From: Rhizomys pruinosus
Taxonomy: Eukaryota > Chordata > Mammalia > Rodentia > Spalacidae
Length of the DNA: 64,000 nucleotides
Assembly: GCA_009823505.1 (NCBI GenBank)
Contig: VZQC01005680.1
Location: 4,770,559-4,834,558, forward strand
Reading direction: 5' to 3'
How positions within the stretch are numbered: the stretch's first letter is position 1; each line of letters begins with the position of its first letter. The notes beneath the pieces are model-generated. The model worked only from the letters and a program-made list of their open reading frames with translations, was not told the origin of the DNA and did no database searches. The translations under genes were made by a program, and so were the position numbers. Below, piece by piece: positions 55,560 to 64,000 of the stretch.

Positions 55560-55705
55560 TCTCTGCTTGTTGGTGCACACCTATAATCTCAGAACTCCCA
55601 AAGGTGAAGGCTAGCAGGGGAGAAGTTCAAGATAATCTCCTACTACCTAGTGAATTTGAGGCCAGCCTGGGCTATGTGAGACCCTGTCACAAAAACACAT
55701 CTAGA
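55560..55705 (+). repeat. B1-like SINE
   Basis: gttggtgcacacctataatc, tgaggccagcctgggctatg, gagaccctgtcacaaaaac. Diverged second B1. Confidence 0.65.
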
Positions 55706-55884
55706 CAAACTGGTATCCTACACATAGATTTGTTATGGGACTTAAGTCAAGAAAACTGATCTGTCCCATCAAGAAGACTCAAACCATACTCAGGAAATGG
55801 AAGAAGTTAGTCATTATTAGGCATGGACCTCAGACTGGGAAAAACCTGCTCCAGTGAAATTGAGCTATGGGCCAGAAATTCATA

Positions 55885-56065
55885 TAGGTTTTTGTTTTAT
55901 TTTGTTTTTGTTTTTGTTTTTGTTTGGTCTTTTTGAAAGAGGGTCTCCCTTTTAGTCCCAGCTGGCCTGGAGCTTTTAGTCCCAGCTGGCCTTGAACTCA
56001 CAGAGATCTGCCTGCCTCTGCCTCCCAAGTGCTGGGATTAAAGGTGTGTGCCACCATGCCCAACT
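55885..56065 (-). repeat. B1 SINE, antisense, internal duplication
   Basis: Tail complement with (TTTTTG)n at 55891-55925. The block cttttagtcccagctggcct occurs twice (55949 and 55974), a 25-bp tandem duplication. Flanks attcatataggttttt and cttcatacaggttttt (one mismatch in ttcatayaggttttt) are the TSD. Confidence 0.85.
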
Positions 56066-56909
56066 TCATACAGGTTTTTATAGCATTTTCCACATCATCC
56101 CTTGATAGTAATAATACTGATGATTCTGAGACTCCCAGGACAGAAATATACTTGCCCCTTAGGTTATTATAAGAAATTCACAGTCAGGAATTTACAAAGA
56201 AGCAGATATTTCAGGCAAGTGTGAAATTGTGACACTGCCCAGTAATGCCCATACAATCTGCTATTTTAAGAAATAATATACACGGTAGTAGGTGCTTCCA
56301 GAAAAGACCACTGCAAGAGAAAACATTTTCCAAGGTGCTCACAGACTGGGGTTTTGGGGTTGTCTGCCTGGTCTTATCTCAGCTTGAGACTAAGCACAGA
56401 GTGACCTTTATGACTTGGGTACAAGCAGAAGCTTCCAAAGGCCTGTTCCTTCTCTGTATATCAACAAGCACACTTGTTAGTAGAAGTATATAAGGTTCTT
56501 ATCAAACACATTATTTAGTACTTGTTCATCCACCACAATTAACAAGGTTATACTGAGGTCAGGGTCCATTACTTCCCCACCAGGTTAATTGTCTCCCATC
56601 AGATTCAGTACTTTCTGTACCAGTTTTATATAGAGAAAGCTTGATGTCTATCTTTGTTGAAAAAGTCTGTGTTACCCAGGCTCCACTTTTCTTTCTCTAA
56701 TACTATATCCTGGGCTCTTTCCTCTTCCTTACTCTTTCTTATGTGGTTAATTTAATTAGCAATGGTGAGCCATATTTTCAAATTTTAAAGAATAGTTGGT
56801 TTTAGAAGTATTCATGCCTTATATTTAGTGTTTCTTCTCAATGGATACAAATTGGGTTTGGGAGATTATGGTATATCTGAGAATCCACTCTTGCATTTCC
56901 CTGCACTAT
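56066..56909. other. Unassigned
   Basis: About 0.8 kb, AT-rich, with nothing recognised. Short frames only. Confidence 0.3.
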
Positions 56910-57176
56910 TGTGCATATATATTTGTGTGTGGGGTGTACAAGTGTGATGTGGATGTGTTCATACACGACATGTTTGAGGGGAGCAGAGGACAGCCTTGGG
57001 CGTCACTGCGCTAGCGCCTTCCACATTGTGTTTGAGGCAGGGTCTCTCATGGAACTTCACAAAATAGGCCAAACCAGCTGGTCCACTTTCCTGGGATCCA
57101 CCCATTGCCACCGCTGGGATTACAGATGTGAACTGTCACGCCAGGTGCTTTAAACACTGAACCATCTCCCCAGCCC
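56910..57176 (-). repeat. RSINE1/B4-type SINE, antisense
   Basis: GT-rich left end, ttgaggcagggtctctcatg, gctgggattacagatgtgaa, aaccatctccccagccc. Same order as 4430-4775. Confidence 0.6.
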
Positions 57177-57469
57177 TCTCTGCACTATTTTCCTTCAACT
57201 TATGAGTGTAGTGTTGGGATTTGAGGGTAAAGTATAGATTTGTTCACGCAAAAAGACATAAGTAAATCCGTATAATGACAACTGTTCCCTCTGTGTAGGG
57301 CCAGGAGTACACCTGTTAGGATGTAAATATTTCCACCCATCCTTTCTATACTAGATTAGAAATTCTGAGGCTATGAACATGCAGGCTGAGCTACAACAAG
57401 CTTCTAGATGATTCTGATGGTCAGGCAAGAATGAGAAGTACTGCTATAGAAAACTTTAAACCTGGGGCC

Positions 57470-57507
57470 AGGGACATGGCCTAGCAGTTAAGAGGACTTG
57501 ATGGTAT

Positions 57508-57542
<35 letters not shown>

Positions 57543-57720
57543 TTATTTTACTTGATGCTCTTTAAAGAAGACTGGGGTTCTGTTCCAAGCACCCATGTCA
57601 GGCAGTTCACAACCACCTGCAACTACAGCTCCCAGGGATCTGACACCCTCTTCTGGCCCCCACAGGCATCTCCACACATATGGTACACACATACAAATAA
57701 ATAAAAATACATTTTAAGGA
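57470..57720 (+). repeat. B2 SINE interrupted by an ATTT tract
   Basis: ggggccagggacatggccta, then the insert at 57504-57549, then tgctctttaaagaagactgg, ccaagcacccatgtcaggca and the tail caaataaataaaaatacat. Confidence 0.8.
57504..57549 (-). repeat. (TTTA)n tail-only insertion
   Basis: 46 bases of gtatttatttattt type sequence inside a B2, flanked by the direct repeat acttgatg at 57496-57503 and 57550-57557. Looks like a retroposed A-rich tail with no body. Confidence 0.7.
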
Positions 57721-58221
57721 ACATTTAAATAAAGAGAGAGAACTTTAAACTTGGCAGTCACTTCAGTGTTTCTTTCTTAGCCATAATAATCCTCAATCTG
57801 TTTCCTCTCTCATTCTCAGAACAGGGGGTAATTCACCTCTTCAACAGATATTCATTAAATGCTCAGTGTCTGCCAGGCCCAGTTCTGGAAATAACAGTAT
57901 TCAAAGTAACAGACAGAAATCTCTGCTCCATTGAACTAACAGGGGAAGGTGGATAATAAACAGGAAAATATATATGTGATATCAGACAGAGATGAATATG
58001 GTGTGAAAAAGTGGTGCTGAGAAGTGGAAGAATATATTCACAGATTTACCAAGGACTTTCCCACATCCAATTTGGATGCACTGGGAAGGAACACTTTAGC
58101 ATTCTGAGCAAAATATAATAATTCAGTTCCCATCGTCTCAGTACCGTGGTTTTGCTGTTATTTGTTTCTTCTTTTGTACCAACAATCATTTGTACTATAA
58201 TATATCCCTGATAATTATATA
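57721..58221. other. Unassigned
   Basis: About 500 bases with nothing recognised. Confidence 0.3.
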
Positions 58222-58232
58222 TGCAGCTATTG

Positions 58233-58463
58233 GTTTTGGTTTTTTTTTTTTTTTTTTTTTTTTTTTTGGTCTTTTCGAGACAGGGTCTCCCTGTAGCCCC
58301 AGCTGCCCTGGAACTCACTCTGTAGACCAGGCTGGCCTTGAACTCACAAAGATTCACCTGCCTCTGCCTCCCAAGTGCTAGGATTAAAGGTGTGCACCAC
58401 AACGCCCGGCTTTTTTTAAATGTGTAGCCCAAGCTGGCCTCGAACTCCAGATCCTCCTGCCTC
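58233..58463 (-). repeat. Dimeric B1, antisense
   Basis: On the minus strand: a partial left B1 arm (gaggcaggaggatctggag to gccagcttgggctaca), an A-rich linker (catttaaaaaaa), a full right B1 (gccgggcgttgtggtgcac onward) and an A-tail of about 28. One direct repeat, tgcagctattg, brackets the whole unit (58222-58232 and 58464-58474), so both arms went in together. Confidence 0.85.
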
Positions 58464-58474
58464 TGCAGCTATTG

Positions 58475-59178
58475 TAAGAAATAAAATCTGATGGTTCTTT
58501 TTCAAAGGTGTCTGGAGATAGTTTATGTCGAACTAGAAATGAAGAGAAAATACTGGCCCCCTGTTGTCCTTCTGCTAAGCTAGCTTCCTATCCAAACCTT
58601 GCTAGTTAGCACTCACACTCAAACTAAAATTTTGGAGAAAAAACTTACTAATGAAGCTTCCTCACAAGATCATGAGCCTAGTAAACTTTAAAATGAACAG
58701 GATTTAAAACATGGAAATGAACCCATGGATTATTTTTATTAAGAAAAAGACAAATCTAAGGAAATGTCAGTGACAGAGTGAAAGAAACAGCCTCAATGAT
58801 GTGCAAGACTGTACCCTCCTGATTACTCAGCCAGTAGGAAGCATCACATGTCTGGGGTTATAAAGACTGTTCTCTATGTACAGCCATTGTGCCTGGCATT
58901 CTAGGCTGACAGCTTGCCTTGTGAAGTCATAAAATGACCTGCTCCATTTTCATCACCCTGAGTCTCCAGTCTTCTTATTACAAAAGAAGACTTTTGTTTC
59001 TTGCAGTTATAAAAGTGGCTCTTGTACTGCCACGACCTGTAACCTGACACTAAGGTCAATGGTTTTATATCCATAAATATGTTAGATTGGACTCAAATGC
59101 CTGAGAGTTATGATGTACAGATTATATATGCCAAGTTTGCATCTAATAACTTAGTTTCAGATGGAGACTGTGTGTCCC
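58475..59178. other. Unassigned, non-repetitive-looking
   Basis: About 0.7 kb without mobile-element motifs or long frames. Confidence 0.3.
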
Positions 59179-59189
59179 CCAGAACAGCT

Positions 59190-59358
59190 ACTTACTTGGC
59201 TTTGATTTGTTTGCTTACTTGTTTCAAGACAGGGTCTCTCTATAGCCTGAGCTGGCCTGGAACTCACTATGTAGAACAAATTGGTTTCCATCTCACAGAG
59301 ATACACCTGCCTCTGCTCCCTGAGTTCTGGGACTAATGGCACTTGCCACCACATCTGG
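59190..59358 (-). repeat. B1 SINE, antisense, with TSD
   Basis: cttgtttcaagacagggtct, cactatgtagaacaaattgg, gccaccacatctggcc. Direct repeat ccagaaca near 59180 and 59360. Confidence 0.8.
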
Positions 59359-59597
59359 CCAGAACAACTATATGAACGCTCAGGAGTCAATATTCATGTC
59401 ATCCTTGCCTTTCTAATACAAGGCCCAACACATCAAGTGTTTGACAAATGCTATTAACCACTGTGATGAGTGACCCAGTTACAAGAATGGGCAAAAGTGG
59501 CTTCCTACTATAAGTGAAAATACATTCCGCACTTGAATGTGAAACAAACATATGTCTTTCATGACTCTAACATAGTAACCAAACATAAGAACCAGAA

Positions 59598-59815
59598 AAA
59601 ATATTTATTTTTATTTTATGTGTGTATTTGCCTGCATGAATGTATGTGTACCACATGTATGCAGTGCCCACAGAGGCCAGAAGAAATATCAGATCCCCTG
59701 GAACTGGAGTTACAGACAGTTGTTTGCTGCCATATTGGTGCTAGGAACAGAACTCAAGTCCTCTGCAAGAGCAGAAAGTGCTCCTAACTGCTGGGCCATC
59801 ACTCTAGACCCGGAA
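59598..59815 (-). repeat. B2 SINE, antisense
   Basis: AT-rich tail complement, gcccacagaggccagaagaa, ctggaactggagttacagac, ctgctgggccatcactctag. Confidence 0.8.
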
Positions 59816-59867
59816 TTTTTTTTTAGAGGTGGTCATAAGACAGCCTCTAGTGTCAGTCATCATTCCA

Positions 59868-59868
<1 letters not shown>

Positions 59869-59905
<37 letters not shown>
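59869..59905. repeat. (CA)n microsatellite
   Basis: About 18 perfect CA units. Confidence 0.95.
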
Positions 59906-59907
<2 letters not shown>

Positions 59908-60007
59908 CCTTCTAGCATAGGTTCTTAAAAATGTTGAAAATGGTGCTTTAGATATACTGTTTTCCTATGCTGAACTTAAACACATGAGTCAAAATAATCT
60001 CAATTTC

Positions 60008-62035
60008 TTTTTTTTTCTCTTTTATTTGTTTATTTTTTAAGGGATTCTACAATATAATAGCACAGTTCTTTTCAGATAACATTGACATTACTCAGTTTGC
60101 TGTACAATTAGGTAATTGGTGCATTTTTTTGAAGTCAGTCAAATTATTAAGCATAAACAATGAATGTAAGTAATATTCATGTAAAACAAATTTGCAAGTA
60201 TATATGTCCAAATTTTGAACAACCCAAGGTTTCCATAGTCCAGTTGGAGTAGCTTGTGTGCACAAACATGTTGATCAAATAGGAGTCCAGTCTATATTGC
60301 TGTAGTCTCACGGTTCACCCCAATCTCTCCACAGCCCTTACATTCTACCATGCCTCCTCTTCTTCAAGTTGTTCCCTAGGCTTTGGGAAAGGGGCACAAG
60401 TGGGTGAGAAGCAAAACAGTCTATTTTCTCTTGAGATGTCATTTTAGACTCTAGTCTGTTCAGGTTGTTCCCCTTCATGGGTTGACAGCTTATCCAGGGA
60501 TACCTTTTTAGTCACACTAACAAAGCACAAGCAATTGGATGTACAGGCATTTAAGCAGTACTAATTATTATGGCAAGCTAAGCTGTGAGCATAGACACAG
60601 ATGCTTGGATGGTATGCTAATCCACAAACTGTGGTTTCTCTATAAAGGGTGACAAGTTCTTATTGTGGCTTATATCGACAATCTCCTAACCACTAGAGAA
60701 CATTAAGCTTGTGGCATCCGCTGTGAGTTATTCTTCCAAGGAGAGAGCTAATAGCCAATTAGATTTGGATATATATAGACACTTGGCTGCCACTGTTGCA
60801 CAGTATCCTCAGGCAGTTGAGGTGTAGCTGATTACTGATGGAGGAGTCTTGCTTGTCTCAAGGTGTCCTATTTTGTGTTCCATTGCTGTTGACAAAACCT
60901 CTGACCAACACCAACTTGGGGAGGAAAGGGTTTTCTCTTACAGCTCCCGGGTCACAGTTTATCACTTAGGGAGCCCAAGGCAGGAACTCAGGGCAGGAAC
61001 CTGAAGGCAGGAGCTGCAGCCAAGCCATGGAGGAATGTTGTTCACTGGCTTGCTCACTCCTGGTTCATGCCCAGCCTGCCTTATTATACCATACATAACT
61101 ACCTGTCCAGGATGGCACCACTCATTTTGGGCTGGGCCCTTCCACACTGCTTGACCATCAAGACAATACTCCACAGATGTGGCCACAGGCCAATCCAATG
61201 GAGCAATTCCCCAATTGAGGCTTCCCTCAACCCAGGTGTGTCAAGTTGACACAAAGCTACCCAGCACACAAGGAGACCAATATTTTGCTGTATTGCTTCA
61301 GTGGCCTTTGGTAACGCTCTCTGGCATTTCAGAGGCCAATTGTACATTAGCAAGTGGCATCTCAAAACGTTTTTTCATGCTACACCAGGTCTTTGACAAC
61401 AGGACTTTGTCTCTGTTCCCTTCATATATCCCACTTATAGGCAAAAGGCCTTTATAATTTTGGGGGCTTGGATCCCCTAGCCAACATCTTCCTAGGCAGA
61501 ATAATTCAATGCTGATATCAAGCTTTTGCTACTAATATATTTTGCTTAATATACACAACTTATAAACACTTTACTTGAATTTGCTCTAATAAGGAATTAT
61601 CCTTTCACAGTTCCCTATGCCTATCAGTCAATTAAAAAAAGGGTAGTTATACCCTGTTTTATAGAAATTACACTATAACAGTTGGCTCTAATTTATAGTT
61701 AGGAATGACTTCAGTACCATCATGTTTTCCTTTTTTCCTATAAAAGGGAGAGGTAGGAAGGTTTCTCAGCATCTGGAAGGAAACTTCTTAGGCCCATTAT
61801 AAACAGTTAACCCAATATAATTCAGAGAGATGCTCAGTGTCTGTTGTCAAGGCAGTCTGAGGTTCCTTCTTCTTTAATGTTCAGATGGGTCACCTCTCTG
61901 CTGGCATTTCCCAGTCCATCCTGACAGCCAAAAGTTTTACATTTTCAGGCATTTAGATTAGTGTTTTATCAATAGGTTTTGGAACACAGAGTTTTCATTT
62001 GTATTCCAGAAGGATACTACACCACTCAGACCTCC
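60008..62035 (-). repeat. L1-tailed repeat, copy B
   Basis: Downstream copy of the dimer. Its end (60131-60045, minus strand) reads caattacctaattgtac, gctattatattgtagaatc and ccttaaaa, closely like the last 100 bases of the L1 at 13.7 kb. It contains an inserted LTR (60864-61268). It has a segment of about 65 bases (60128-60200) that copy C lacks. Confidence 0.8.
60864..61268 (-). mobile_element. MaLR solo LTR, antisense, with 5-bp TSD
   Basis: 405 bp from TGTCCTATTTTG to CTACCCAGCACA on the plus strand. The 5-bp direct repeat caagg lies at 60859-60863 and 61269-61273, and copy C shows the empty site (cttgtctcaggagacc). It proves the LTR nature of this common family (also 11055, 12885, 35150, 63718) and that it came after the dimer. 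Confidence 0.9.
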
Positions 62036-63665
62036 CTCTTTTTGTTTTTTTATTTATTTTTTATTTTTTTAATTAATTAATTAATTAATTAATTTTTAAG
62101 GATTCTACAGTAAAATGACACATTTGTTTGCAGATTGCATTGACGTCACTCATTATGTCAACAATCAGGTAATTGGTGCATTTTGTAAGTATCTATGTCC
62201 AAATTTTGAACAACCAAAGGTTCCATAGTCCAGTTGAGAAGCTTGTATGCACAGACATGTTGACAATCAGGAGTCCAGCCATATTCCTGTAGTCTCATGA
62301 TTCACCCTATCTCTCCACAGCCCTTACAATCTACCACGCCTCCTCTTCCCCAGTTTGTTCCTGGGCTTTGGGAAAGGGGCCCAAGTGGGTGAGAAGAAAA
62401 CAGTCTAATTTCTTTGGCGTTGTCATTTTGGACTCCAGTTCTGTTCAGTTGTTTCTTTCATGGATTGAAAGCTTTCCCAGTGATACCCTTTTTAGTCATA
62501 TTAACAAAGCACAAGCTATTGGATGTACAGGCATTTAAGCAGTACCATTATTATGTCAAGCTAAGCTGTGGCATAGACACAGATGCTTGGATGGCATGCT
62601 AATTCCGCAAACTGTGGTTTCTCTATAAGGGTGACAAGTTCTTACTTTGGCTCACAACATCCCAATCACCATAGGACACAGCTTGTGGCATCAGCTGTGA
62701 GTTATTCCTCCAAGGAGAGAGCTAATAGCAAATAGATTGGGAATATATATAGGACACTGGCTGCACTGTTGCACAGTATCCTCAGGCTGTGAGGTGTAGC
62801 TGATATTGACGGAGGAGTCTTGCTTGTCTCAGGAGACCAATATTTTGCTGTATTGCTTTAGTGGCCTTTGGTAACACTTCTCTAGCCTTTTCAGAGGCCA
62901 GTTGTATGCTAGCAAGTGACGTCTCATAACATTTTTTCATTCTCACACCAGGTCTTCGATAACAGGGACTTACTGCCTTTTCTCCTTGCATATATCCCAC
63001 TTATAGGCAAAAGCCTTTATAATTTGGGGGGAGCGGGTTTGAATCCCCTAGCCAACATCTCCTAGGCAGAATAATTCATTGTGATGTTCAGAGCTTTCCT
63101 GTTAGTAATATATTTGTTCTTAATTACACAACTTATAAACACTTTACTATTGAATTTGGCTCTATTTAGGGAAATATCCTTTCACAGTTCCATTGCCTAT
63201 CAATCAGTTAGTACATTATGCCTGTTTTATAGTAAATTACCACTGTAGCAGTTGGCTCTAGTTTACAGTTAGGAGTGGTTTTATTACATCATGTTTTTCT
63301 TTTTCCAAAAAAGGGGGAGAGGTAGGAAGGTTTCTCAGCACCTGGAAGGAAACTTCTTAGGCCATTATAAACAGTCAACCCCAATATTATTCAGCGAGAT
63401 GCTCAGTGTCCGTGACTCAGGCAGTCTGAGGTTCCTCATTCCTTAATGTTCAGATGGGTCAACCTCTCTGCTGGCATTCCCCAGTTCATCCTGCACAGCC
63501 ATAAGTCGTATGTTTTCAGGCATTTAGATTGGTGATTTTTACCTGTGGGAACATAAAATTCTCCTCCCATTGTTAGTTTCAAGATCAGAAAAATTGAAAA
63601 TTTATCAATACTCTTTTTGTTTTTTAAATTTTTATGTTTTGACCTATAGAGGCCTAAGTTGTATT
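62036..63665 (-). repeat. L1-tailed repeat, copy C
   Basis: Upstream copy of the dimer, ending at 62180-62094 (minus) in the same L1-like terminus, followed by an A-rich tail with (TTAA)n at 62068-62092. Aligned by eye it differs from copy B at roughly one base in eight, with many single-base indels. Its 5' side reaches the right-hand target repeat. Confidence 0.8.
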
Positions 63666-63717
63666 AATAATCTCAATTTCAAGCTAGATTTTTCTTAAGG
63701 GTAAATTCCCATCTGTT

Positions 63718-64000
63718 CGAGTTTCTCTTCCATTGCTGTGACAAAACACTCTGACCAATTCCAACTTGGGGAGGAAAGGGTTTATTTGACTAATATCTCC
63801 TGGGTCACAATTCATCACTTAAGGAGCCTAAGGTAGGAACTCAGGGCAGAAACCTGAAGGCAGGACCTGAAGCACAAGCCATGGAAGAATGATGCCTACT
63901 GGCTCAGTTCTGGGGCCCATGCTCCAACTGCTTTCTTATAAAACACAGGACCACCTTTCCAGGCGTGGCAATGCCCGCAGTGGACTGGGCCCTCCCACAT
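63718..64000 (-). mobile_element. MaLR LTR, antisense, runs off the window
   Basis: gagtttctcttccattgctg, acttggggaggaaagggttt, ggcaggacctgaagcacaag, tggactgggccctcccacat. Same family and orientation as 60864-61268; its right part lies outside. Confidence 0.75.

Larger units (their letters stand above)
60008..63665 (-). mobile_element. L1-tailed non-coding element, tandem dimer
   Basis: A 3.66-kb block bounded by the perfect 15-bp direct repeat aataatctcaatttc at 59993-60007 and 63666-63680. On the minus strand it is two head-to-tail copies of one repeat (C, then B), each ending in the same L1-like 3' terminus, and a final A-rich tail next to the left duplication. No open frame of note. A third copy, without the tail, lies in the other orientation at 32980-34436. 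Mobilisation by L1 is inferred from the duplication, the tail and the L1-like end. Confidence 0.8.

Overview
The window is nuclear DNA of a muroid rodent. The evidence is a dense mixture of muroid SINEs (B1, B2, B3, B4/RSINE1, ID), rodent MaLR LTRs (MT and ORR1 types), rodent L1 and long CA, GA and GATA arrays. Species cannot be fixed from the sequence alone; the B2 copies look more cricetid- or spalacid-like than house mouse, but this is only an impression. I found no convincing host protein-coding exon, no tRNA or snRNA gene and no CpG island. It reads as intergenic DNA or the inside of a large intron. Two single N positions (27040 and 34780) point to a draft assembly.

Layout: 0-13 kb is a patchwork of B2, B3, B4 and B1 with MaLR LTRs and old L1 3' UTR pieces. 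13.67-19.78 kb is a nearly full-length L1 on the minus strand, with a partial tandem-monomer 5' UTR, ORF1, ORF2, a short 3' UTR and an AT-rich tail. It is flanked by an 11-bp direct repeat, has taken two later B2 insertions, and appears to have landed inside an MT-type LTR. 20-28 kb holds more SINEs, a GATA-rich tract and a quiet stretch at 25 kb. 28.3-29.4 kb is the 3' end of an endogenous retrovirus on the minus strand: env transmembrane tail, polypurine tract and a 421-bp LTR that cuts a B2. 29.5-35 kb is mostly unrecognised AT-rich sequence, but its end (32.98-34.44 kb) matches a repeat seen twice more at 60-63.7 kb. 35-60 kb is again SINE, MaLR and L1 3' UTR patchwork, with nested insertions at 38.4, 49.4, 52.5 and 57.5 kb and a 33-bp minisatellite at 54.8-55.2 kb. 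60.0-63.67 kb is one retroinsertion bounded by a 15-bp target-site duplication and made of two head-to-tail copies of a long non-coding repeat, each ending in an L1-like 3' terminus.

The genes seen are all transposon genes and all broken. The L1 machinery (ORF1 RNA-binding protein; ORF2 endonuclease and reverse transcriptase) is the kind that would have mobilised the SINEs and probably the 60-kb element. The most unusual items are the L1-tailed tandem dimer at 60.0-63.7 kb with its third copy at 33-34.4 kb, the minisatellite grown from one segment of an L1 3' UTR, a dimeric B1 with a single duplication around both arms, and an insertion that consists of tail sequence only. Family names are from memory of consensus features; RepeatMasker was not available.
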